Assembly: GCA_002329445.1 (NCBI GenBank)
Contig: DCTU01000131.1
Location: 1-7,707 of the forward strand
Origin: a bacterium UBP9_UBA1432
GTDB lineage: Bacteria > Vulcanimicrobiota > Xenobia > Xenobiales > Xenobiaceae
Direction of reading: 5' to 3'
DNA: 7,707 nt
Shown: positions 1-5,462 of the stretch, piece after piece
Layout of the letters: the number at the start of each line of letters is the position of its first letter
How positions within the stretch are numbered: the stretch's first letter is position 1
Made by a program: the position numbers and the translations under genes
Notes under the pieces: generated by a model
The model's database searches: none
What the model saw: only the letters and a program-made list of their open reading frames with translations
What the model was told of the DNA's origin: nothing

Positions 1-1
1 G

Positions 2-67
2 GGCAAGCGCGGGCGTCGCCAGGGGCGTCGCGGTCACTACTCGGATCGCCAGGGGCCCGGCCGCTGA
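2..67 (+). CDS. C-terminal end of a forward gene cut by the window edge, basic tail
   Basis: Reading from base 2, 21 sense codons run to a TGA at 65-67. Seventeen of the 21 third positions are G or C, as in the real genes of this window. The peptide is rich in Arg, Lys, Gly and Gln (it begins GKRGRRQGRR and ends DRQGPGR). This resembles the disordered basic tails of RNA-binding or translation-related proteins such as DEAD-box helicases, but the family cannot be named from 21 residues. The stop lies 8 bases before a strong hairpin at 75-111, which fits a gene end. The other two forward frames stay open here, so this is an inference from codon composition and terminator position. Confidence 0.45.
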   Translation, partial: GKRGRRQGRRGHYSDRQGPGR

Positions 68-74
68 GGAAGAT

Positions 75-111
75 CGAAGGTCCTGCCCGCGTTTCGAGGG
101 CAGGACCTTCG
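75..111. terminator. Hairpin between convergent genes, probable bidirectional terminator
   Basis: Bases 75-88 (CGAAGGTCCTGCCC) are the exact reverse complement of 98-111, giving a 14-bp perfect stem with a 9-base loop (89-97). It sits between the stop of the partial forward gene (67) and the stop of the reverse glycine-zipper gene (156), where a shared terminator is expected. Neither side has a clear run of T, so it is not a textbook intrinsic terminator, but such GC stems without a U tract are common in high-GC genomes. Confidence 0.6.
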
Positions 112-155
112 GCGTGAACCCGAGCCAGGAAGGCCCGAAGCGACCAGGTGATTCC

Positions 156-1205
156 TCAGGTCGCGGGGTTCAGGCCCTGGGGCTTCTCCGAAAGAGCGTT
201 CAAGAGACCCACCGGGGCTCCCAGGGTCCCTGCCGGGGTTGCCTGGGGTTGGGGAGGCCGGGTGGGCTCCGGCCCGGCCTGCGGAACCGGTTGCTGGGCC
301 TTCTTCTTCAAGAACCGGGCCGTCTGGATGGCCCCGCCCACGGCTCCCACCGCCGTCGTGACGGCCAGGCCGGGCAGGCCGAAGAGCAGGCCCACGGGTC
401 CCACCACCAGCGATCCCATCACCGCCCCGGCCACCAGCTTGCCACGCTTGCTCAGAGGGTGCTTCTCGATCCAGGGTTCCACCTTCTTGTTCAGGGCCGT
501 GGTCAGATCCGCCGTCAGATTGCGCTGGATCTGCCGAACAGACGGACCCACCAGGGTGCCGACCGGGCCGATCACCGCTCCGGCCACCGCCCCGGCCAGC
601 ATGGCCGGAGGACCACCCAGGATCCCGGCCACCGCACCCGTGGCAGCTCCCGCCAGGGCCCCCAGGATCACCCGGCCGGCCGGCTTGGCCGCCCGACCCC
701 CGATTCCCGCGCCCGCAGCACCCGCCAGCATCATCCCGGGATTCCCCGTCCAGGCGGCGCCCAGGGCCCCGCCCAGCATTCCGCCATACACGCTGTCCCG
801 GGTGACGGCCCGACGACTTCCCGACAAAGTCCCCACGGCCCCGGCGAATCCCCCGACCAGGGCACCGGAAGCAGCCAGGCCGAGGCCCACAGGTCCCCCG
901 ACCATGGCCGCCATGGCGTTGAAGGAGAGCGCCCCCAGCGCTGCACCAGAAACGGCGCCGGACGCGACAGCCACTCCGAACGAGCCGGCCTTCTCGCCGG
1001 CCTTGACTCCGACGTAGCCCCCCAAGGCCCCGGAGGCGGCCCCCAGAGGCCCACCCGAGACGTAGCCTTGGATGGCGCCAGCCAGGACGCCGCTGCCAGG
1101 AGAGGAGGCCGGAAGGTCCCCGGAGGTGCCCGGACGCGGCTTGGCGTAGTCGCGGACCCGCTGCAGGAGGTTGGGGGAAGAAGAGCTGGAAATCGGCATA
1201 CTCAT
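156..1205 (-). CDS. Glycine-zipper-rich, membrane-type protein, 349 aa
   Basis: The function is not recognised. The N-terminus (residues 1-36) is polar and Ser/Pro-rich with a basic LLQRVRDYAKPRP stretch and no signal peptide. Residues 37-222 are an almost continuous Gly/Ala/Val/Leu array with GxxxG-type spacing (GAIQG at 43-47, GALGG at 59-63, GALAGAATGAVAG at 182-194, GAVAGAVIG at 205-213). The pattern resembles glycine-zipper domains of helix-packed membrane proteins. A charged linker (223-256) contains WIEKHPLSKRGK, followed by a second Gly-rich hydrophobic block (258-293), a basic RFLKKK cluster (297-302) and a Pro/Gln-rich tail. The two arrays, the charged gap and the KKK stop-transfer-like cluster suggest several packed helices in or on a membrane. 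No clear Shine-Dalgarno site precedes ATG 1205; a second ATG lies two codons in. It is divergent from the 210-aa gene and converges on the hairpin at 75-111. Confidence 0.75.
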   Translation of the reverse strand: MSMPISSSSSPNLLQRVRDYAKPRPGTSGDLPASSPGSGVLAGAIQGYVSGGPLGAASGALGGYVGVKAGEKAGSFGVAVASGAVSGAALGALSFNAMAAMVGGPVGLGLAASGALVGGFAGAVGTLSGSRRAVTRDSVYGGMLGGALGAAWTGNPGMMLAGAAGAGIGGRAAKPAGRVILGALAGAATGAVAGILGGPPAMLAGAVAGAVIGPVGTLVGPSVRQIQRNLTADLTTALNKKVEPWIEKHPLSKRGKLVAGAVMGSLVVGPVGLLFGLPGLAVTTAVGAVGGAIQTARFLKKKAQQPVPQAGPEPTRPPQPQATPAGTLGAPVGLLNALSEKPQGLNPAT

Positions 1206-1214
1206 TCTGAGGCG

Positions 1215-1223
1215 AGTCTAGCA
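1215..1223 (-). promoter_or_regulatory. Candidate extended -10 promoter element for the glycine-zipper gene
   Basis: On the reverse strand this reads TGC-TAGACT, an extended -10 (TGn) followed by a 4/6 match to TATAAT. Counting the last hexamer base (1215) as -7 puts +1 at an A at 1208, three bases before ATG 1205. That would make the transcript essentially leaderless, consistent with the lack of a Shine-Dalgarno site. No good -35 box is seen at the usual distance. This is a motif match only and depends on unknown sigma specificity. Confidence 0.3.
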
Positions 1224-1293
1224 CATCCGGCCAGGCTCAGGATTTCCACCATGTTGCCGCACGGTCACCCGGGCCGGAAGGACCTCGGCGGCG

Positions 1294-1926
1294 ATGTCGA
1301 AACTGCCCGCCATGTCCATCCAGAACGCCTTCCTGGACCAGTTCGAGAAGACCCGACTCGACATCGAGGGTCGCCTGCTGCGCCTGCCGGAATCCTCCCG
1401 GTTCCTGGAGAGGTATGGGGCCGGGCCCGAGAGCGAAGCCCAGCGCTACCTGCACGCCATCCCGACCTTGACGGCCCTGGTGCGCATGCTGGTCTGTTCG
1501 CACCGCACCGTGGACGCCCTGGGCGAGAGGATGGCCCGGGCCGGGGCCCCTCCCGACCTGAACCCCGCCACCGTCGGCAAGGTGCTGATGTGCTTCGCCC
1601 TGGCCGGGTTCTACCGACGCACCGCCAAGAGGACCGGGGATGCCCACTTCGCCCAGGAGGCCACCCGGATCGCCTGCCTTTCGGCCTTGAGCCCGGACAG
1701 CCTGGAACGCGTGGACTGGGCCGTCCAGGCCCTGGCGCGCGGGCGTCATGGGGGCAGCCAGGACTGGTTGGCCCCCGCCCTGCTGCTGGTGGTCTGGTTG
1801 ACGGGGATGGAGTCTCCGGCCCGGGCTCGCCGGGTCATGGCCTTCCTCGACCAGTTCTCGGGTTTCGTCGAGGCGGCCGGCGACGCCGCCCTGGAGAACC
1901 GGATCCACATGCAGTTCCCCTGGTAG
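1294..1926 (+). CDS. Unrecognised helical protein, 210 aa
   Basis: I do not recognise a family. The composition is that of a real globular, mostly alpha-helical protein, with leucine-rich amphipathic stretches (residues 11-41, 52-82, 92-110, 117-150), while the competing reverse frame over the same bases has the Gly/Pro/Gln/His make-up of a shadow. A hydrophobic stretch at about 159-172 (LAPALLLVVWLTGM) could be a buried core helix or one membrane segment. There is no signal peptide, and the C-terminus ends HMQFPW. ATG 1294 is chosen because GGAAGGA at 1276-1282 lies 11 bases upstream; an internal ATG at 1312 lacks such a site. It is divergent from the glycine-zipper gene across 88 bases and convergent with the 286-aa gene downstream, so it is probably monocistronic. 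Confidence 0.7.
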   Translation: MSKLPAMSIQNAFLDQFEKTRLDIEGRLLRLPESSRFLERYGAGPESEAQRYLHAIPTLTALVRMLVCSHRTVDALGERMARAGAPPDLNPATVGKVLMCFALAGFYRRTAKRTGDAHFAQEATRIACLSALSPDSLERVDWAVQALARGRHGGSQDWLAPALLLVVWLTGMESPARARRVMAFLDQFSGFVEAAGDAALENRIHMQFPW

Positions 1927-1987
1927 CCGGATCCCCCCGGGCAGGGACAGCATGCTGAGCGCTCGACCTGATGCACCGGCGCCGGGC

Positions 1988-2006
1988 GCGGGTGCGGGGC
2001 ACCCGC
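1988..2006. terminator. GC hairpin between convergent genes, possible bidirectional terminator
   Basis: GCGGGTGC at 1988-1995 is the exact reverse complement of GCACCCGC at 1999-2006, giving an 8-bp stem with a GGG loop. It lies in the 87-base gap between the stop of the forward 210-aa gene (1926) and the stop of the reverse 286-aa gene (2014). There is no T run on either side. The rest of the gap shows no other convincing signal. Confidence 0.45.
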
Positions 2007-2013
2007 CGAGGAC

Positions 2014-2874
2014 TCAGCCGTCCACCAGGCGGAACCGGTTCTCCTCCAGGGCCCGGCGCACCTCGACGGCGTAGGTCGGATGCTGGAAGTGGGCCTGGAT
2101 GTCTCCGCGGATCGGGTAGACCTGTTCGGCGGCCTTCCAGGTCACGCGTCGGCCGCTTCCCGACTCTTCGACCCGACCCTCGGCCAGGGCCCGCGAGGCC
2201 CGGGCCAGCCCCTCCCCCAGCAGGTCCCGGCGCAGCCCGCAGAACTCGCCCTCCAGTTCGGGTTTGAAGAAGCGGAACTGGGAAGCGTAGAGGATGGCGT
2301 TGTGGAAGTACTGGGGCAGCCCGACCAGGGCGTCGATGTCCATCTCCTCGACGTAGTCCAGCATCAGGTCCACGGCGACCCGGAAGATGCCCAGGCCCGG
2401 GTGGTCCTGACCCGGCAGGGCCTCGGTCCCCGCCGGGAAGCCGACCAGGGGGTCCTGGAAGCTCAACCACTCCCAGATCAGGGACCGGACGTGGATCTCC
2501 TTGTCCAGGCACACCGAGTTCCCGGCCAGCTCGCCGCGGTGGGTCCGGACATCCATCAGCAGGGCCGGACCGTCAGACGCGGGATGCACGCCGTACAGGC
2601 GGATCCGGTTCTCGAAGGCATCCTCGCCCTCCGAGCGGAACTCGAAGTCCCCATAGCCCCGGCGCCGCAGGATGTCCAGGGCCCCCCGCGCCTCCAGGTC
2701 CGACAGGACCCGCGACGGCGGGAAGGTCCCGAACAGCAGGGCGGGACCCCGGCGCCCGACCAGCGTCCCCTCGATATCTTCCTGACTCAGGCCCCAATCC
2801 GGCTGCTGATCCAGGCGGACCGGACGGAGGGCCCCCAGGCCCTTCTTGAGGTTCTCGTTGGCATCCTTGGCCAT
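2014..2874 (-). CDS. Uncharacterised 286-aa protein with GNAT-like features, coupled to SGNH hydrolase
   Basis: No named family is recognised. The same frame stays open far upstream, but the protein-like sequence begins at ATG 2874, whose A is also the last base of the preceding gene's TGA (TGATG overlap). GGAG lies about 12 bases upstream. Residues 45-118 look like alternating strands and helices (ALLFGTF, DFEFRS, ALLMDVRTHRGEL). At 134-162 comes WEWLSFQDP then LPGQDHPGLG, reminiscent of the Gln/Arg-x-x-Gly-x-Gly acyl-CoA loop of GNAT acetyltransferases but one residue longer. A helix (163-178), a DALVGLP strand and HNAILYASQFRFFKPE (191-206) follow, the last resembling the GNAT motif with Asn and Tyr before a Phe-rich strand. 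A helical C-terminal region (214-282) completes it. The GNAT reading is an inference at low confidence; being a real gene translated with the SGNH hydrolase is well supported. Likely cytoplasmic, as no signal peptide is seen. Confidence 0.75.
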   Translation of the reverse strand: MAKDANENLKKGLGALRPVRLDQQPDWGLSQEDIEGTLVGRRGPALLFGTFPPSRVLSDLEARGALDILRRRGYGDFEFRSEGEDAFENRIRLYGVHPASDGPALLMDVRTHRGELAGNSVCLDKEIHVRSLIWEWLSFQDPLVGFPAGTEALPGQDHPGLGIFRVAVDLMLDYVEEMDIDALVGLPQYFHNAILYASQFRFFKPELEGEFCGLRRDLLGEGLARASRALAEGRVEESGSGRRVTWKAAEQVYPIRGDIQAHFQHPTYAVEVRRALEENRFRLVDG

Positions 2875-3569
2875 CAGTCCAGCGAACTCCAGAAGAGTCG
2901 GCGCAATTCCGAAGCCCCCCGCGAATTGGGCTCGATATCCCGCATGATCCAGCCGCTGGGGTCTTCCGGGTGGTAATGCGGGCAGGTCGAATCCGCGTGC
3001 CGGGTTCCATGCCCCAGGAAGTGGCCATACACGTCGACGATCCTTCCCCCATGCATGCTCGCTGCCTGGTCCAGCAGATGGTTGACCCCTCCCAGCATGT
3101 GCAGGCCGGCCGCAAAATGGTCGTGGCCACTCTGGACCCGGCCCGAGCCATCGGTGGGGTCGTAGATGCTGCCCATCCGCAGGGTGAGGTTCGGGTACAG
3201 CCTTCTCACCTGGCCCAGGATCCTGGACAGACGGGCGGTGAACTCCGCCATGGCGATGCTGATCGGGGTCCTCTGGTTCAGGTAGTGGATGCTGTCGTTG
3301 CCCCCGATGGTCAGGGTGACCAGGACGGGTCCCGAGCACGGCTTCAACCCGGTCAGGCTCTCCAGGACATCCCAGGCCGTGAAGCCGTCCCGAGCCAGGT
3401 GCAGCAGGCGGGTGGAGGGGTTCAAGGCCAGAAGATCGCGCCCGGCGAATTCCGGGAACAACCGGTCCTGGTTGCGGTACAGCAGGGAAGCTGCCCCCAG
3501 GCCCGGCCCCGGATGGTCGTCGGTGGACATGCTGTCCCCCAGGGCGACGTAGAGGTCGAAGGCGCGCAT
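2874..3569 (-). CDS. SGNH/GDSL-family hydrolase, 231 aa, cytoplasmic
   Basis: This is a serine esterase/lipase-type hydrolase of the SGNH superfamily, which acts on ester bonds of lipids, acylated sugars or peptides; the substrate cannot be read from sequence. Block I is at the very N-terminus: YVALGDSMS with nucleophile Ser13. The block II Gly is probably Gly62 (ARDGFTAWD). Block III is TIGGNDS with Asn91, the oxyanion residue. Block V is atypical: the His-rich HYHPEDP at 198-204 probably supplies the catalytic His (198 or 200), while the later IEPNSRGA (212-219) looks like the usual HPN..G block with Glu in place of His. There is no signal peptide, and the strand leading to Ser13 begins at residue 5, so it is probably intracellular. 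ATG 3569 is the only start in frame before block I; the Shine-Dalgarno site is weak. It is the first gene of a two-gene operon and divergent from the repeat-protein gene. Confidence 0.9.
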   Translation of the reverse strand: MRAFDLYVALGDSMSTDDHPGPGLGAASLLYRNQDRLFPEFAGRDLLALNPSTRLLHLARDGFTAWDVLESLTGLKPCSGPVLVTLTIGGNDSIHYLNQRTPISIAMAEFTARLSRILGQVRRLYPNLTLRMGSIYDPTDGSGRVQSGHDHFAAGLHMLGGVNHLLDQAASMHGGRIVDVYGHFLGHGTRHADSTCPHYHPEDPSGWIMRDIEPNSRGASELRRLFWSSLD

Positions 3570-3575
3570 GGCCCG

Positions 3576-3652
3576 GAGCGGTTCGTCGATGAACCCGCCC
3601 CCCCTCTTCGGGACGGCGGGGAACCCGGAGGACGCGGCGAAAAGAGCGGTTC
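3576..3652. repeat. Pair of 9-bp direct repeats in a divergent promoter region
   Basis: GAGCGGTTC occurs at 3576-3584 and again at 3644-3652, 68 bases apart, inside the 111-base gap between the divergent starts at 3569 (-) and 3681 (+). A 9-base exact repeat in such a short gap is unlikely by chance alone, but base composition is skewed. It could be a pair of regulator sites affecting both directions. No clear -10/-35 pair was found in the gap. Confidence 0.3.
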
Positions 3653-3680
3653 AAGCAACGCGAAGGGAACGAGATGCGCC

Positions 3681-4049
3681 GTGGAAGACCGTTGGGATCT
3701 GCCCGACGAGCGGGACGTCGAGGACTCCGGGGTGGGCGACTGGCTGGACCAGGCCATGGCCGAGCAGGATCGCAAGAACCGCCAACTGCAAGGGATGCTG
3801 GGGGACACCCCGGAGGACCTGGCCCGCCGCCGCCGGGAACTGGGTGGCCTTCTGGACCCGGGACCCGAGACGGGCCCGGAGGTCGGCGAGCCCGTCGGGG
3901 ACCTCTTTGAAGAGGAGAGGCTTTCGCAAGAGCAGAACCGCCGGGGACTGCAGAGCCTGCTGGCCGACGAGAAGCGCCGCAAGCACGAAGAGCGCCAGGC
4001 CTTGCAGGGCCTTTTCGGCGAACCGGGAAAGTCCCGGCGCCGTTTCTGA
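3681..4049 (+). CDS. Charged 122-aa protein of six 18-residue repeats, GTG start
   Basis: The function is not recognised. The frame is open from 2970, but everything before 3570 is antisense to the SGNH gene, and protein-like sequence begins at GTG 3681 (V/MEDRWDLPDERD), preceded by AAGGGA at 3664-3669. The protein is very hydrophilic, rich in Glu, Asp, Arg and Gln, without signal or membrane segments, and has a basic end (KSRRRF). From residue 16 onward a hydrophobic core recurs every 18 residues: GVGDWL (17-22), RQLQGML (34-40), RELGGLL (52-58), PVGDLF (71-76), RGLQSLL (88-94), QALQGLF (106-112). Repeats 1-3 align with 4-6, suggesting an internal duplication of a 54-residue block. The linkers are charged, so the cores probably form short amphipathic helices used for binding or self-assembly. 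It is the first gene of the forward cluster leading to the dehydrogenases. Confidence 0.7.
   Translation: MEDRWDLPDERDVEDSGVGDWLDQAMAEQDRKNRQLQGMLGDTPEDLARRRRELGGLLDPGPETGPEVGEPVGDLFEEERLSQEQNRRGLQSLLADEKRRKHEERQALQGLFGEPGKSRRRF
3726..4046 (+). repeat. In-frame 18-residue (54-base) tandem repeats, six units
   Basis: Units begin at residues 16, 34, 52, 70, 88 and 106 of the 122-aa protein. In each, position 3 is Val or Leu, position 6 is Trp, Met or Leu, and position 7 is Leu or Phe. Positions 4-5 are Gly/Gln followed by Asp/Gly/Ser. The DNA copies have diverged, so the repeat is clear only in protein. The pattern was counted by hand on the translated sequence, and the register holds without any gap across all six units. 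Confidence 0.65.
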
Positions 4050-4114
4050 GACGACGAGGCCTGCCGCCGGGAAGAACGTGGCAGGTCAGGCGGACGAAGA
4101 GAGGCACCCCCGCG

Positions 4115-4156
4115 ATGGATCGCCACGAACTGCGGTCCGGACCAACCGGTCCGTGA
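4115..4156 (+). CDS. Possible 13-codon upstream ORF coupled by GTGA to the small membrane gene
   Basis: ATG 4115 has GAGAGG at 4099-4104, ten bases upstream, which is a better initiation site than any other in this gap. It reads MDRHELRSGPTGP and stops at TGA 4154-4156, which overlaps GTG 4153-4155 of the next frame as GTGA. It could be a leader peptide whose termination feeds initiation of the membrane protein, or the true N-terminus of that protein if there is a -1 frameshift or a one-base sequence error here. Codon third positions are not clearly coding, so confidence is low. Confidence 0.3.
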   Translation: MDRHELRSGPTGP

Positions 4157-4386
4157 GCCTGCTTCCCTGGCTGGCCCTGCTCCTGCCGGGCTTTTTGCTG
4201 GTCGGGCTGGGCGCCCTGGCCAGTCGGGCCGGAAGACGCCTGCGAGAAGCCCTGGGACGCGACCCCTTCCATCGGGAAGGCGACGCCCTGGCGGCCTACC
4301 TGCCGGGCTGCGGGGCGGTGGCCCTGGGCCTGGGGGCCTTCCTGCTGGCCCTGGGCCTGTGGGTCGGGCTGCGCGGCGCCCCCTGA
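4153..4386 (+). CDS. Small two-helix membrane protein, about 77 aa, non-ATG start
   Basis: The family is not recognised. From GTG 4153 the protein starts directly with a hydrophobic segment (SLLPWLALLLPGFLLVGLGALA, written here in part) at about residues 2-23. A basic amphipathic loop follows (RAGRRLREALGRDPFHREGD), then a second hydrophobic segment at about 49-71 (GAVALGLGAFLLALGLWVG), ending RGAP. This predicts a hairpin of two membrane helices with the basic loop in the cytoplasm, and codons are strongly G/C-ending from the start of helix 1. A GTG at 4078 with GGGAAG upstream would give 102 aa with a polar N-terminal extension, but that extension has poor codon bias. The gene is 32 bases before the first dehydrogenase and probably co-transcribed with it. 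Confidence 0.6.
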   Translation: MSLLPWLALLLPGFLLVGLGALASRAGRRLREALGRDPFHREGDALAAYLPGCGAVALGLGAFLLALGLWVGLRGAP

Positions 4387-4418
4387 CTGGAACCTGAGAC
4401 GTTGAGGAGAGACAAGGA

Positions 4419-5462
4419 ATGCTGTCTGCAGTCCTGGTGGAACCCCGCCGACTGGAGCTCGAAGAGGTCCCCGATCCCGAACCCGGACCCGGCGAGGTGG
4501 TGCTGCGCGTCCACAGCGCCCTGACCTGCGCCGCCGACCTGAGAGCCTACCGCCTGGGACAGGGCGCCCCAGGGCCCTGGGGGCACGAATTCGCCGGCCA
4601 GATCTGGCGGACCGGAGCCGACGTCCGCGGCTTCCGCGAGGGCGACGCCGTGATGACCGCCCACACGGCCCCCTGCGGCGAGTGCCTCCTGTGCACCCGG
4701 GGTCAGGGGAACCTCTGCGAGAACCTGGAAGCCGGCATGGCGGTGGGTGGCTTCGCCGAATTCGTCCGGGTGGGTGCCCCGATCGTCCAGCAGAACATGT
4801 TCCTCAAGCCCGCCTCCCTGTCCCATGCCGAGGCCGCCTTCCTCGAGCCCCTGGCCTCGGTGGTCCAGGGCCTGGGTTCAGTCCCGATCGACCCGGACGA
4901 CACCGTGGTCATCCTGGGGTGCGGGACGATCGGGCTTCTCTACCTGGCTTGCCTGAAGGCCCTGGAGCAGCCTCCCCGGGTGCTCATGGCCGGTCGGGGG
5001 ACGGAGCGCCTGGAGCTGGCCCGGACCATGGGCGCTGAGCTCGTGATCGACGACTGGCAGGAGTCGGTCGTCGAGGTCGTCCGTGAGAGGACCGCCGGTC
5101 TGGGCGCCCAGGTGGTCATGGACTGTGCCGGACAGCCCGAGTCCTGGGCCCAGATTCTCGACCTGGCCGGCCGGGGTTCGCACATCCTGCTCTTCGGGGG
5201 ATGCCCCGGGGCCCTCCCGGTGGACATGGATACCACCCGGCTTCACTACGACCAGATCGCCCTGGTGGGAACCTCGCATTTCACCCCTCGAGCGGTGCGC
5301 TCGGCCCGGGACCTTCTGGTCGGGCATCGGGTCCGCCCCGGCCCGATCCTCACTGGTTCCTACCCCCTGCGCCACCTCTCCCAGGCCTTCGATCGACTGG
5401 ACCGGGGAGAGGGCACCAAGTTCGAGATCGTCCCCCACCCCACGGAGGCACCAGGAAGATGA
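4419..5462 (+). CDS. Zinc-dependent medium-chain alcohol/polyol dehydrogenase, 347 aa (first of pair)
   Basis: This is a medium-chain dehydrogenase/reductase of the zinc class, which oxidises an alcohol or polyol to a carbonyl (or the reverse) with a nicotinamide cofactor in the cytoplasm. The N-terminal GroES-like domain holds catalytic zinc ligands Cys37, His56 and Glu57 (GHEFAG) and Glu143 (LEPLAS), the last typical of sorbitol dehydrogenase relatives. The structural zinc cluster is Cys86, Cys89, Cys92 and Cys100. The Rossmann domain begins VVILGCGTIG (GxGxxG, 167-172). After the second strand, where NAD enzymes usually have Asp, the sequence is MAGRGTERLELA with Gly192-Arg193, suggesting a preference for NADP(H). 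The usual Gly after the catalytic Cys is Ala (TCAAD). Length is normal for the family. GAGGAG at 4404-4409 is nine bases before ATG 4419. Its stop overlaps the next gene's start (ATGA). The substrate is not assignable. Confidence 0.92.
   Translation: MLSAVLVEPRRLELEEVPDPEPGPGEVVLRVHSALTCAADLRAYRLGQGAPGPWGHEFAGQIWRTGADVRGFREGDAVMTAHTAPCGECLLCTRGQGNLCENLEAGMAVGGFAEFVRVGAPIVQQNMFLKPASLSHAEAAFLEPLASVVQGLGSVPIDPDDTVVILGCGTIGLLYLACLKALEQPPRVLMAGRGTERLELARTMGAELVIDDWQESVVEVVRERTAGLGAQVVMDCAGQPESWAQILDLAGRGSHILLFGGCPGALPVDMDTTRLHYDQIALVGTSHFTPRAVRSARDLLVGHRVRPGPILTGSYPLRHLSQAFDRLDRGEGTKFEIVPHPTEAPGR

Noticed and set aside
1237..1953. 238-codon reverse frame opposite the 210-aa gene
   Set aside because: The translation is mostly Gly, Gln, His, Pro and Val with no plausible core, while the forward frame has balanced helical composition and a ribosome site.
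114..1958. 614-codon forward open frame across the glycine-zipper gene and into the 210-aa gene
   Set aside because: It is antisense to one well-supported gene and out of frame with another. Its translation is dominated by Gly, Arg, Pro, His and Gln without hydrophobic cores, typical of shadows in GC-rich DNA.
2970..3680. N-terminal extension of the 122-aa repeat-protein frame back to ATG 2970
   Set aside because: This part is antisense to the SGNH hydrolase and has shadow composition. The GTG at 3681 with an upstream AAGGGA fits better.
3568..4077. Upstream part of the forward frame that contains the small membrane protein
   Set aside because: It overlaps the repeat-protein gene in another frame and its composition is Arg/Pro/Ala/Thr-rich. 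Only the 3' part shows hydrophobic segments and coding bias.
2875..4272. Upstream extension of the 286-aa gene's reverse frame, giving a 752-codon ORF
   Set aside because: The extension overlaps the SGNH gene in another frame and is antisense to the repeat-protein and membrane genes. It is Pro/Arg-rich without structure, and protein-like sequence begins only at ATG 2874.
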